Positions 22,837 to 36,363 of a stretch of 64,000 nt of DNA are shown here, piece by piece (position 1 is the first letter of the stretch; each line of letters starts with the position of its first letter). The notes beneath the pieces were generated by a model, which did not search any database, had not been told where the DNA came from, and saw nothing but the letters and a program-made list of their open reading frames with translations. The DNA lies in the NCBI GenBank assembly GCA_020055645.1, contig CM034547.1, positions 44,966,409-45,030,408 of the forward strand, read 5' to 3'. This DNA comes from Tomocerus qinae. Its lineage: Eukaryota; Arthropoda; Collembola; Entomobryomorpha; Tomoceridae. Both the position numbers and the translations under genes were made by a program.

Positions 22837-25800
22837 CTTTTTACAATTTGCACATCTAAGCTCATAAATGCTTAATTGTCACCTGGGGTTTTGGAAGTAT
22901 GTAGCTAACATATGAACAAGTGCAGTATCAGGAGATACCATGTTTAAATGTATACTCAGCATGAAAGTAGATTATTCATTAAGAATATTCATTTTATTCA
23001 CTTTGAATGCCTAGTTCCATTACACAATGCTAGTTTCGTTTGGAACTTCTCAATGTTCAACTTGTGTTAACATAGATATCAACATGCCTAACATGTACTA
23101 TGCTTTTCAATTTGGTAGACTGGGTAGGAGACAGGAGAATCGTTAGAATTTCTACAGAATAGTCTGAGTTACTGAATTGTCTCATGTTAGTGCCTTCTTC
23201 CTTTACCTGCAGCCAAAATGCAATGCTTGAGCCAATGAAACAGGAATCGAATAAATTATGAAATTCTATTAATAAACTTGAGGTACGTGTTTTCAACAAG
23301 GAAAGTAACATTTCGTGTACTCTAGTAGGACATAAACGGAATGATGGCCTCTATAAATAAAACAGATCGCATGGAATGAAAATAGCTTTGATCAATGCAA
23401 ATTCAATTTCCTGTTTGTTCTTTCTATAGCTGTGGTTATGAATCCTGAGAAAAGTATGAGTAAATTTCCCTTAAAGATTCTATACTCTCCCACGCGATAT
23501 ATTTCTGTAGTATGCGTACTACAACTTGGACAAGTACAAATACATGTAACCTCGTTAGTGATTTAATAAATATGCAAGTCAACAAAAACAAATTCTTAAT
23601 AATTTGTCGTAGTAATTTGAATAATTTATGCAAGCCCTGCTAAAAATAATTTATGGGGCATCTATTTTTTGTGCCTTTTACTATCAAGAGTCTAAGAAAC
23701 CGTCTGGTGTTGAAAGAAGATCTAATGAACAGAGTGAATGTCCTTTGTAGAGCTTTTGAATGCAAATACGTGCATTCAGCCATTTCGCATCTTATATGAA
23801 TTACAGAGCAAAAAATTGAATAACTATTTGCTCGTAATGCAATCTTCCTTAGGAAATTTTCAACTGCGCATTTCAATATATACCATAAAATGCATTGCGT
23901 TTTGATTTTATAGAGAATATTATTCCTTGATCATTTTAGGTTTTACATTTTTTGCTTCTGTACCCGATCGTTATATACATAGTATGACTAGTAGTAGTAT
24001 AAAAATTTCTTAGTGATGATGTCACGTTTAGGGATAGGAGGTTAGGAAGAAAGAATTTTTGAATAAGATAGCACCATAAAAGACAGGAAGTGGTTATCTC
24101 GCACATGTACGTAACATTAAACTAAACTGAATTGTTTGGCAGTAAGTGATGTGGATTTATGGAGTATATCTTATGATTGCAAAAAGATGTATATAGGAAA
24201 TATGCATTTAGATATTGAGCTTCGAAAATTGAAGTCAAGTCAGGGGCTTATAGCGTGATAGAATTTAGTATTTGATGGTATTACTGCTCCATCCGATAAA
24301 GCTACCTATTTGCGTTTTCTGTGGAATATGAATCAAATAAAGGAGGTTGGAGAGAAAGAGAGGACAAGACGGAAAAATACATGCCTAACATAAGTTTACT
24401 TTTGACAAGAAAACGAGTTCCTTGGCTGGGAATTCAGTTCAGCTTTTGTGGTAGGTATGGGATATTGGATTGGCAAAGTTTGGTAGAATTTAAGTCTCCG
24501 TATTGCAAGAGAAGGACAATTGTGATGTGAGTTAGTTAGTTATTGGTCGGTGCCTTTGTTGTTATGTTGGTGTGAAAGTTTCTTGGAGAAAGTCAGGTTA
24601 CGTAGTAGAATGTTAAATGGAGCCGATAAATATATGGATGAACTTTGGTTGGGTTTATGGTGTGTAAATTGTCATTGTTATCGAGGAGCTAAACTGCCCT
24701 GTTTCAAATAGGATAACTTACTTTGGCATAAGATCTCTTTCTCAGCTCCACTCCCACACCTCCGTTTCATTCGACTTGTGCCCAATCAGGTACCAAAACT
24801 AAAACACCAAAAGTAAACTTCTGCGATGCAGTCTTGGCTGATAGATATCCCAGCTGTGGCAAATAAGTATCTAACATAAGAAAAAGGAGTTAATTCACTG
24901 GAAAATGCGTTTACACAAAGAGTTTGTTTAGTGAGCGTGTCTTTTCTCTTCCTAAGTCTCTAAATCGTCAATATTCAGGATGGAAAAAAACGGGGGAAAT
25001 GGAGAAAGCAAGCATTTTTCTTTTGTTCATAAGATTGTGCAAGATTAGACCGGAAAATCCTTTAATGCATGGCTTTGTCGTTTTTCTGCTATTGTACATG
25101 TATATTGATGGACATAGAGAAAGATAGCATTTCTTACTTCAATGCATATGAAGAGTTCTTGTGTTTATTTCCTTTTTGTAGCAAAGAAACGTTTGACAAA
25201 CAAGATGTCCATTCGCTAGAATTCTAAGCCCACTTAGTAGTTAGTAGGCACTTATGTTTTCGCTTCTCTCGAAGCACAACATTAATTCTACAGCGTGTAA
25301 GTGCTCAAATATATCTAATAAACCCATTGTGGTTTTCATAGGATCGATTACACTTTCTGCTTATTGCGTTCTAAATCTCAAGATATGAGTAGTTTTTAAA
25401 TAATAGCCATTCCAAGGCCAAAGCTTGACATTACACAATCAAATGTGCACGCAAAAATGATATTTTCACCAGTTAAGTAGTTCAAGCGCAGAGAGTAATC
25501 TTACTTTTAGTATGCTTTGCAAATGATTTTATTCATTGAGTTACCTTTATATGTCCATTAGCTTTTACATCCAAATATGCTTTCCCTTCTCTTTATCAAC
25601 GAACGACCTAGTTCTTTCTTTTCTCTAACTCCAACTGAAATTAAAAGGTACCTTGACTTGGCTGTGGGCGTGAATTACTCCCCGTCCCGTGTCCATGCTC
25701 TGTCCCATATTTACTCGCTATTTGTAATGCATTGTGCTAATAAATTATTACAGAATTACTACATAGTGACATGGAATGTATGACTATGGTTTGTGTTATG

Positions 25801-26552
25801 CGTTTCTCAATAAATACATTCTATTGCTTAACTTTAGCAATTAGCGGCCAACTACACACCATTATGCACTACTAACAAATATCTCTATGCACATATGGAA
25901 ATTCACTTAAGCATATATGCGCCAGGAAATGGAAACTTGCTCCTTATACTCGTACTATAATACATTAGTAAGTGAAAGCACAAGTGAACTTTTGATATTC
26001 CAATGAATAGTAAATTGACTAACCCAATTTTCCATTCGATTCTAGTAGTTATTACAACTTTCCTTCCCAGAACTGGAAACAATAGTCTGGGACAATATCC
26101 ATGATAGACTTTCTTATTCCCCGTGTTAAACTTTTAATGCAGTCAACTCCGAACCTAGATAAAAGTAGATTGCATCATCCCACATATTATTATGCTGCAT
26201 TAGATGTAGATGCATATCTTTCCGATGAAAGCTTAATTTACTGCTAGCTACGTGTGTAATTAATTATCATAAGTTAATAAAGTCAAACGTATAACTGCCA
26301 TGTAGAGAGTCATCGCTTCCCCAATGTTTCCTTTAATTACTAAATCCGTCTATAATCGGAACTAATGACTTTTCAGTTCATTAATATGCTAGTTCACCAT
26401 GAATTCTCCTTTTGCTTTTAGCTCCAACTCCCAAACGAATTTTTACACTAAATACCTACTGCACTGGTAGTAAATATTCTTTATTTTCCTTCTCCTAACC
26501 ATCGTGTCTAATGCTATGCAAAGTAGAAATTAATATTGCTATCAATGTTTGA

Positions 26553-26630
26553 CCAGCCACTGGCTAGTGGCTAAAATGGTTTTTAAACCGGCTAAAATCA
26601 ATTTTAGCCAGGCTAAAATGGCTACAAAAT
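26553..26630. repeat. GGCTAAAAT direct and inverted repeat cluster
   Basis: GGCTAAAAT occurs at 26569, 26590 and 26611, its reverse complement at 26601-26609, and a variant with an extra C (GGCTACAAAAT) at 26620. The pair 26590-26598 and 26601-26609 forms a perfect 9-bp inverted repeat with a 2-bp spacer. A CCACT/AGTGG pair (26557-26570) lies just upstream. The spacing of the direct copies is about 21 bp. Confidence 0.75.
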
Positions 26631-29600
26631 GTCGGCAAAGGAATCTACATTTTTATATCTCTTCAAATCATTTTATTGTAACATTTTGTACATTGGTATT
26701 AAACTCAAAAAATGTCTAGTCTAGACGAATAAAGTATACTTGAATAATCATTACTTTTATGCAGATAGACTTATAAATAGTTGTAAAAATAATTCAAATA
26801 AAAATCATCATACCCGAGTCTCATATCGTTGAAATGTTACTTCAGCGTAGAATTGATGTAGAGAGCATCGCTTTCCTATTCGTAGCGGTTACCGCAAGAA
26901 GAAAATTGACAGAAAATATTGCACACTGGAGTAAATAGAACTCGCGGTGCTAGGTGGCAACCAAACTGCTCTACTTTCTACCAAAGCTGCTTTGCAGAAT
27001 CCTGAAAATTTGAACAGAGAGTACTCTCACTACCACAATCGAAGTTATTACTCCAGTGATGAACAATTTTGCTTGATGCCCTTTGCAATGCTTTTCTGAA
27101 ATTCAATCACTATTGTATCTACAAAAAAATTAAAATTATAATCTATTTCGGATATCATTAAACAATGATCTCCCTCTACATCATTCCAAAAACGTCTGAA
27201 TTCAAAATTTAATTGATAATCACGCTCCTTGTACTGCGTTTATTAAAACATGCCAGCTGATTAGAGATGGCCACCACAAATGGATGGCTACGTATTTTTT
27301 GCCAACTACATTTTCAAAATTCACGTACATTTTATAATGATGCAACTAAAAGAATATTTTTTAGATAGCCATGCGTATCTTTGGTTGAGTGCATACAGAT
27401 CGAGAAATAGCATTTAAAATATTGGTTGGGTAGAAGAGGCAATGATGGTAATAGCATTAGAGAAGATGAGTGAAGAGAGGGATGGAGTTGATTTAAGTTT
27501 GCCAGCTAATCGTAAATGGTAACGAGGACAGAAGAGAAAGGGCAGGAAGGCAAAGGAATGAATGAATGGAGTGAAAGAAAGAGTAAAAGAGTAAGACAAC
27601 GAATTCGAAATTCCGACTTGAGCGACCTGCCTACAAATAAAGCTGAGACTTGAGAGAGTTAAGTGAGACTGTGACTGTAGCTGAAGAAGTGTAACAATAA
27701 GCCAACGGCACGTAGAGCAAAGAGCAGATTTGGTGAATTGAATTTTCTCTTTCCACTCGGCACTCCCACCGTTTCACGATTGCAGAATACATGCCTATTT
27801 ATATATTTACACTCTCAACTACTATACCTAGTCAAACTATAGCATCTGCAATACGCATTTCTGTAGATACTACCTACATCTCGTAATTATATACTCTTGT
27901 GTATATATTTATTTTTATAAATGCACTTATCTTCATTTTAAGTTAACTCTATCTTTTAATGCTTATTCCAGCAGAACATCAGTCAAGGAAATTAAATTTA
28001 GTTTATTTACCCCATACATGCAGGGTTATAGTAGGAGGAAATAGATATTGATAATGTTGTCTTATATAGTTTATATTTATATGGATAGGGATGAAGAGAC
28101 ATCACAGTAGCGGTTATGTGTATTTATTATGGCAATAGTATTTATTAGGTGAAAGTAGAAATAATTTATACATAATGTGTATAGGAGACTTGGGACCAGG
28201 AGGCTCTTCTGTGAAATTCCGAGAAAGTAAACTTGTGTAATGATCAATTTGGTTGTAATGTGTGATGATGATATATAGAAGGCTCTCTAATGTTATTTAC
28301 TCTCTTCTGTTCTCTCTGTGTGTGTGAACTTACAAAAAGCCAATTGAGTGTAGACATGCCTAATCCAATCTTCCTTTTCTCTCATCCTAGCCTTATCTAT
28401 GTGTAGCAAGAGTCAACTTGTTTCACTACCATCCTCGTGGTTTCCTCTAGTTTGTACTATTTACAACTATAAAATTAGGGCTCCACAGAAATAATACTAT
28501 CTGTAACTGTATAGTACCTACGGATAAGGACGTTAACTTATTTTAGCAGAAAAGTCGCGTAGTAGTCTATAGATTGGTCTCCTCTACATCTGACTTTGCT
28601 CTTCCTCTACCTACATAGTTAACTTACACAAGTTGAATTTTGCTCCAAGCTGATTTCATTTTCCTGTACTGTTACTACATTGTTGTACTCTATTCGTCAT
28701 TATATCACTATATTATTCCTCATATCAGACACATAATTATGATACAGAGCTTTTTACTCTTCCCTATTTGTAGGTAGGGAAATTGTATTTAGTGTTCAAT
28801 TTACTATGCTCTTCTTCCAGAATGTGCACTGCTCTGTGGATTCTCCTTCCCAGCACTACATAGATGATGATGGTGATGGTGTGTCAAGGAAAAGAACCAG
28901 AATTAGATCAAGTGTGGACAGACTCAAAGCCTAACTCAAAGCTAACTCGTACATTACATTATCTACTCTTTCCTTTCCTTACACTTACACTGCATTACAT
29001 TCACTACATCTACACTACTTACACATTGCCACATAAATAGAACCGGACACAGTCAAGTCAATTGTCTGATCGTGAGTTGACCGTCGAATTATCCTTCTGC
29101 CTCAAGAAATACGCAGTTGGTACATTATCTATTACACTATATTATAGTCATATACACCTATACTTCAGTTTTCAGATTATATAGTGTTAATCAATAAGAC
29201 AAAATAGCCTATACTATCTACAGTTTAACATAAATAATTTTTAAGAAATTAACAAATAAATTGTACTACGTTTAAAATCCTCCAATACTTGATTTATTTA
29301 ATACGTGGAAGATTGTATTTTGAAAAATTATTGTGCCTAGAATAGAACTGTTATTTGAGTATAGTAAGTATCAGTTCTCGGTATCAATAAGAAACTTATA
29401 TTTTATGATAAGTCGAGAAAGGTTAGCTTGAGCTTAACTGCAAGCAAATGGAGCCAAGTACTTCTATCTAAGTGGTAGCGGCTGTGTAATTTGTACGTAA
29501 AAATACATAGAAACATGAATAAGTACATTGTGTATCCAGTGGGGCATCTCGTCTGACTGAGCTCGTCTAAAGGCATGTAGAATCGTTTTATAATAAAAGG

Positions 29601-31946
29601 TAGAGCCAGCTGCATATTTAGTATTGCTCGAGAAAGCTAAAATAAGATAAACTTTCCGTAACCTAATAACAGACATTTCCAAATGGAATCAAATTGAAAT
29701 TTATACATTTCCAACTTGACCTGTCAAGTACATAGATGCAGATAGAGATGGATGAAGAAAATGGGACTCACTCTGTTGAAGAAAATGTAGAAATGCATAG
29801 CGAGTAATTTGAGCTGAAGAGAGTTGGCAAAACAAGTACATAGTACAGTAATTCCGTCGAAAAATACATTTATGGGGTTTATTATAGTGTATATCATTAC
29901 TGTTAATATCAAGTCTGTATATGAGTGTAATATAAACGATGTAATGTAGTAGACTAAAGAAGGATGGGATGCAAAGCCAGGTAATTGCATTTAGATAGAG
30001 ATAAAGTAGTTCCAACAGTTCCAACTATGCAAATAATATGAAAAGGGGAAGAAATTCTCGAGGAGCCTATCTGGTTGGTCTCTGTGTGTACAAAGTATTG
30101 TCCTCTTGGCTACCTTATACTACAATATCATTACACAATATAAATAGCACGCACCCGTGCTGCGATATTATTTTCTCGACTACATACATACATGGTAAAT
30201 AGGTGGAGGATAAATATTATACATCCACAGAAAAGTGTAGTAGTCAAACCGGGAGTAGTGAGAGCATCGCTTATGCATCCCAAGAGACTTTCCCATCCTC
30301 TCTCGAAAAAACCCACAAAATTGAAGTATATATATTTTTAAAACCCCAAGCTAACTTAAAAGAGTAGAATCGCACTTCCGCGTCTGTATTGTACATTTCA
30401 CTATATATACAGTTAGTAGCATTACTCTGTTATGTCTGTAAGTAACTATGCCCTTTGCTTTTGCTTAACTTTTTCCCTACAATTCGATTTAAATCCGACC
30501 AGGCCAAGCCAAACCGACCAAACCGTCAGTAAGATTCCTTCACTTTACATTTACACGAACTTTATGTATGCATCTATTTCATTGAACGATATACTCGAGT
30601 TCTGCTACCTCTATAACCATGTTGTGTCAAATACTCAAAAATATCTGGGAAAAGTTGACATCTACTTTCTGTTCGGATGTAATACAAATAATGTAATATT
30701 TTTGTAATAGTATGAAAAAGTATGAGATGTAATCGTAAATGCTAAATGGACGATAGAGTGACAGCAAGTCAAAAGTCAGTCTCAGAAGAGCTACACAATT
30801 ATGGATACTTCTTGCGGATAAATATAAGTACATGTATACCTATCTATGTGAATAACTGAAATAAAAGGATAGAATTGTTTCATTCCTCTCAGACTATCTA
30901 AAATATACATTGCATTCTATTAGTATGTACTTTCTAGAGTATTGCATTACACCAGAGTGCAAGTCTCATTTGTTTTAATGTTGTAAGTAATACCAAATGC
31001 CAACTTGCCCACCCTACAAGGACTGAATAAAACCTATAGCTATGCAAAAACAAATGGTTAAAGAACTGACACAGGAAAGTGAGTCGACCCTTCAAGCTTC
31101 CACTACAAAACCAAACACATCACAATCCCTCTGACATGACATGATGGAACAAATCTTATCAAATCAACAATAACCATCATCCTTATTACTAAACCATGAG
31201 AAATTGTGATTCTCAAGGTAATTCCATTTCTACCCTTTTCCATTAACTGTCAAATACATTCTTCCACGAAAGTAGTATTACAGAATAATATAGAAAGGGA
31301 TCATAATAAATATATTTATGTATTCAATTACTACTACCTTGTGTAATATGCGTCATATCTTATTATCTACTGAATCTTCCACCATCCTAGTTTTCTATAA
31401 ACTGCCTACAGTAGTTAGGAATGTTCTGTCATGTGCAATTAATTGTTCTAAATTAAATATCGCAAAATAAAGCAATTAGTTTTATTGGGTGAACTATTGT
31501 AAGTAGATTAGTCCCATAGGTATGTAAGGTAAGATAAAAGTTTAATGTTTCTTGTGTAATCCAATAATAATGTAATTTTCCGTAAGACTAGCTTAATAAC
31601 TGCTGTGGAAATTCTCAAGGGACGGGAGGAACAATGTTATATGTTGGTGAAAATTCGGAGAAAAGAATAGCTATAAAATTCTTGGAAATAAAAGTGTGGG
31701 TTTAGCTGTCATATCAGTTGTAGCTTGCACCTGTCATGTCATCGTGTAGCGGGTATATGAGTAGATAATTGAGTGAAAGTGAGTAAAATGGGAAAAGAAA
31801 GGGCGAGATGGATAATAGAAGTTAAGTTGGAGAGTAAGTGGCATCCACAGCATAGCAAGCAGGGTGAGGTAAGTATGTAAGGCCAACGATAAAAAGAGGC
31901 ACGTCATGTTAGTGCAAAGGAAGTCTTCTCCAAAATCCTGTGTGTG

Positions 31947-31965
31947 GTAATGTAATGTAATGTAA
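31947..31965. repeat. (GTAAT)n simple repeat
   Basis: Nearly four tandem copies of GTAAT. The same 19-mer occurs in the opposite orientation at 45505-45523. Confidence 0.85.
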
Positions 31966-34900
31966 ATATAAAGAGTCCCGAAACTCTTGACTTGACTTGG
32001 GCTTCACTTCACACGCTTTCTTCGTTGAATAAATGTCAAGCCAAGATCACAAGTGAAGCTCCGCTAAGGCAATCTCTCTTTATGCTCCCCATTCACAATA
32101 TCTCTACACAACAGAAATAACCCACCCAAAATACACCTTCAAAACAGGAATTGTCTACTGTTTATCTATACTGCAAATGATATCGTATAAATAAATGTTA
32201 TAGTGTGTATTGAGCCTCGGTATGTTTTGAAACACACTATTCTTTAAAATAAATCCATACCAAATTGTCAAATAAGAAACATTATAAAAAACCATTATCT
32301 GGTAGAATTTAAATTACAAAATCTTATAAAAATGGTCTAGAACATTAATCAACATTTTATTGAGACATTTTTTAAAAATATTTAGAAAATCGAAATTCTA
32401 GTACGCTAAAATGGTGCTTATATATATTCTCAATAGAATTATATACGTTTAATAAAGAAACCTACTTAATTATATAGTTTCGTTGTAGCAATTTGGCATG
32501 CTTTTAAAATCAATAGATACCAGTATGTGTTAAAATACACCAAGTTTCAATAAACACTGTAAGATATAGATGAATAGTAAAAATATTGCATTCTATTGCA
32601 CTAACAATACACTTTAGTGGTAAAAGTAAGTGGAGATAGTGAAAGAGTGTGTGTTGTCTCTGTCAAAACGAGTAAGTGTCAGTTTTGAACCTGAGGAGAA
32701 ATCTTGAAGAGTCCCAGTTTATGTATTTCTAAGGAAGGGAAAGTATATCTTTCTTCAAAGAGTCACTCACATACCTTAATATTGGGAAATACAATAAAAT
32801 ACCCGACGAACCAAGCAGTCAGTCTCAACCCTGTAATATTTTCTCTTGACTTTAAATGTGATTAGGTTTATGTAGCGTAATATAAAAGTACCTACGAAGA
32901 GATACCAAAAATGTGAAAGTGGCTACCGAATACTACTTTTAAGTAGGCTCTCTGTACTATATGCAATTCAATGCAGCAATAAAATGTATGTTATGTGCAC
33001 TACTACTCTGATCTCTGCGCATATAGTAACAACTATTTTGTAAGTGTAAAGTGATATGGAAAGTGAAGGTATATTCTCACAAGGGACTCCTTACAAGTCA
33101 AGTCTCACTACAATTTTCTTTTCCTCTTTATCTTTTAAAGCTGTCAAAAAGTCCATCTCACTTTCTGTCAAGACTTGGACTATGTACTGTCGCCTCTTTT
33201 CAATTGCCGTAACACACTTCCCATTTATAAATTCCTCTGCACATACACTCTCTTCTTACATCTCAGCTTTTCAGTTTAACCAATAATCCTAACAATACAA
33301 GAAAATAATCAGCCAAAATGCCTGTTTATTTTAAATTTTTAACACTAGGGACTTTGTCAGCTTTCTTGATAAGAGTAGCTAGAAAACTATCACATTTCGT
33401 TACCCTTATGATTTGTAACTTTTAAAAAATTGAAAACAAAAATAGCCTACATAATTCAATTACTATTCCTTTCTACTTTACAAAGTTCGTACTTTGTAAC
33501 TAATTTTAGACTCGTAATTGATGTATTTGTGTGTATAGAGATGATAAATAAATGACAAAGTGATTTCACGACCAATTAAGACTGCACACTAGTAGATGCA
33601 CCTCAAAGGAAAATCTGTGCTTGTAATCCAATATGTAATTGGCTTATTTATGTAGTAGTACAGGCGAGAAATTCACAGTACACCTTATGCCCCACGTAAT
33701 CACCTATAGAGAGGGATAATACAATACAACAACCAATTTAGTACGTATATACCTAATTCTACTATGCCTAATGGAGTCAGGATATATTGAAAACCCATAA
33801 ATAAAGTTATTTGCAGCTCATTGACATCCTGCTATTTACTCATCCACAATAGTCACATTTACAACTACATTTGGTTCTTGTTATATACAACTAAGCTCAT
33901 AAAATAATAGAGTTGGTCATGAATGGGGAATGAATAGAAGGGTCCCTATTTACTACTTAACAATAGCAAGTACCACATGGACAATATTGACTTAGATGAT
34001 CCCTTCCAAATTATTAGCCTTTGGTTATGTACTCACTTTTGTCAGACTTGAGGCAAAATCGGATTTATTTTGGATTTGAGGACAAAAGCAAACACCCTTA
34101 CAAAACACGGACATTATTGCCAATGTAAAAATGACAAACAAAAGTGTCACTGTAACAAGTGGGATAGACGATGCAGGTTACTACATCTACTATCTAATGG
34201 TTGGTAGTTATTATGAATGTTTGACAGATGTTTTTATTATGTCTCATTTTATAAAAATGTGAATTTGAATTCATTATTGTAGTGTATTTTTTGCATAAAT
34301 AACTGTTGACTGATACTTTAATAATACTATTGACTAAAACTGTAAAATATATTTAAATAGATCACAATTGCAGGCATCATTGATTAATTTTCGTTCATTG
34401 ATTTTTCTATCAACAATTAATTTCTGAGAGAGGCTTAGCAAAAGAGTTTCCATTGTACTGTATGTAAAAAATTGTCCTCGAATTGAACATTGAGGATGGT
34501 AAAGCTTGAGTATCAGTGGAATTGATTGTAGTGTAATGGAAAAAGACAATGCTAAATAAATTAAATTAATAAAGTGTTTAAACAGTTTGACCTGACAAAA
34601 CAATGAGTCATTTGTGCTAGTACTAACTCATGAAAGACTGTATGTCTACTGATGTAGTCTATTGAATATAATTTAAAATTTTGTATGACAATCAGAAATC
34701 TGTAGAGTCATAGTAGTGCAGACAGACAGACATTTACGAAGCATAGTAGAAATAGTTCATGGAGAGCATGTAAAATATGATGAGTATGAGATGTATTTGG
34801 TAAAAGAGGATGCAATTTAAAAAGATAATGTGGAGAATAGAATGTTGAGAGGAGAGTAAGGGATAAGCGAATGAAGCTGATTTTAAATTCGACTGTATCA

Positions 34901-36120
34901 TGTAGAATGGGTACTAATAGTTAGGATGTGTACTTATTACAGTAATATATGCCACTTCTCCATCTAATAAGCGAGTTGACACTGAGTAGCATTGAGCATT
35001 AAGAGGAGTGGATGTCCATTTAACAAGATAATGAGTGGTAATGAGTTAGAAATGCATAACATCGAGTTTAAAATGAGGAAATTCAGATTTTCACTTTAAT
35101 TTCTGTAAACGGGTTCATCCTGTATTCTATTATCCTGTCTGCCTCCTGTAACCAACTCCTGCTGAGCTGACAATGAATTCTGTGTGAAGTAAGAGTCTCC
35201 ATAGCCATGGACATTCTCCTACCCGTCCCCACTCCACTATTAAACTAACTCTTGGTCGTCGTGGCTTTCCTACTACATTAATCTATACATAATAATGCTC
35301 CACCAGCTAATCAACAGCAGACTGAATTGCTGTATTTATAAGCACATTGTGTGAGTTTACCACTGACTCCCCATCATTCCTCTGTCTCTATCTTTATGAT
35401 GCACACTGCATGGCAAAGTGGAAGTTTACACAATGAGGATGTTATTAAGTGATAGCCAATTAGTCGTTGAGCTACTATTTTATCCAACTTAACAAGTCAT
35501 ACAGTCTCTACTCCATCCATGTAATATAATGTACATATCAATCTATAAACATCTAGTATGCAGTAATGTCAATATAAAAACTAATCGAGTTGACTGTGAT
35601 TGGCTGAACTAACACAAAACATTATAATATTTCACATACTATCTATTTTGCACTGCAGATCATATTCAACTCACTAGCTAAATTATATTCACTAGATAAT
35701 TCCACTTGGATACCGCCTCATTCTCATTACAACAGACAAATCTTTCGACTTTCCATTTTATCCTACTGCACGTCATACTACTGATACTACTTACTACTAA
35801 CAAATCCAAAAACGAATACCAATTAAAAAAATACTAAATTATATCCTGAAACCGTTCTGCTAATATTTTACAACCAGAAATAAAAATATCTCACATTTCA
35901 GGTGCAGTAAGTGATACATATTGAAATATCGAAAATTATTTAAGCATTAAACCGTTTTTGGACAACCATGTCGTCATTTTAAATATTTAAAGTATGTAAC
36001 ACTATCGATAATAGCTCTCTAACGTTTCTATTACTTAATCAAAACGAATTAGGTGTATATAGAGGTGTATGTAGCTTAACTAAGTAATGAAATAAATAGC
36101 ATAATAATTCCCTTCGAGTA

Positions 36121-36363
36121 ATGATGCTGTTCCAAGCTGAGACAAATGGTAAGGGTGATATGGCAAGTAGCACAGTGGAGAGAGAGTGCCGTCGTATCAT
36201 ATCTGAGCATGAGGTAACGTGGAGATCAGTTTCCCGTTGTTGGGCCTGTCTGAGTTATAACGGGAATGCCTACCCGCTCCCGTCACATGAAGCGGGCGGG
36301 CATTTTCCCTGCAGCGTATGCACATGCGAGCGAATCCGTCGACTGACTAAAGAGATCTTCTAG
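36121..36363 (+). other. GC-rich island with 80-codon ORF and hairpin; nature unclear
   Basis: This is markedly richer in G+C and CpG than the AT-rich DNA on either side. An ATG-initiated 80-codon frame carries two CxxC pairs (CWAC, CSVC) in its second half, but I recognise no family. A good splice donor (G|GTAAGGG) follows codon AAT G at 36147, so the first nine or ten codons might instead be a 5' exon. Inside lies a hairpin: 36262-36277 pairs with 36292-36309 around a 14-nt loop, with two mismatched positions and a small bulge. Options are a first exon or promoter island of a downstream gene, a structured RNA, or an old repeat. None is proven. Confidence 0.3.

Larger units (their letters stand above)
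22837..36120. other. Gene-less region between channel and Drgx
   Basis: About 13 kb of AT-rich DNA with many TAC/GTA and TTACA simple-sequence tracts. No open frame here shows a recognisable domain, and no tRNA or snRNA was recognised. A small cluster of GGCTAAAAT repeats lies at 26553-26630. Long-range regulatory DNA for Drgx is possible but cannot be shown from one sequence. Confidence 0.5.
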
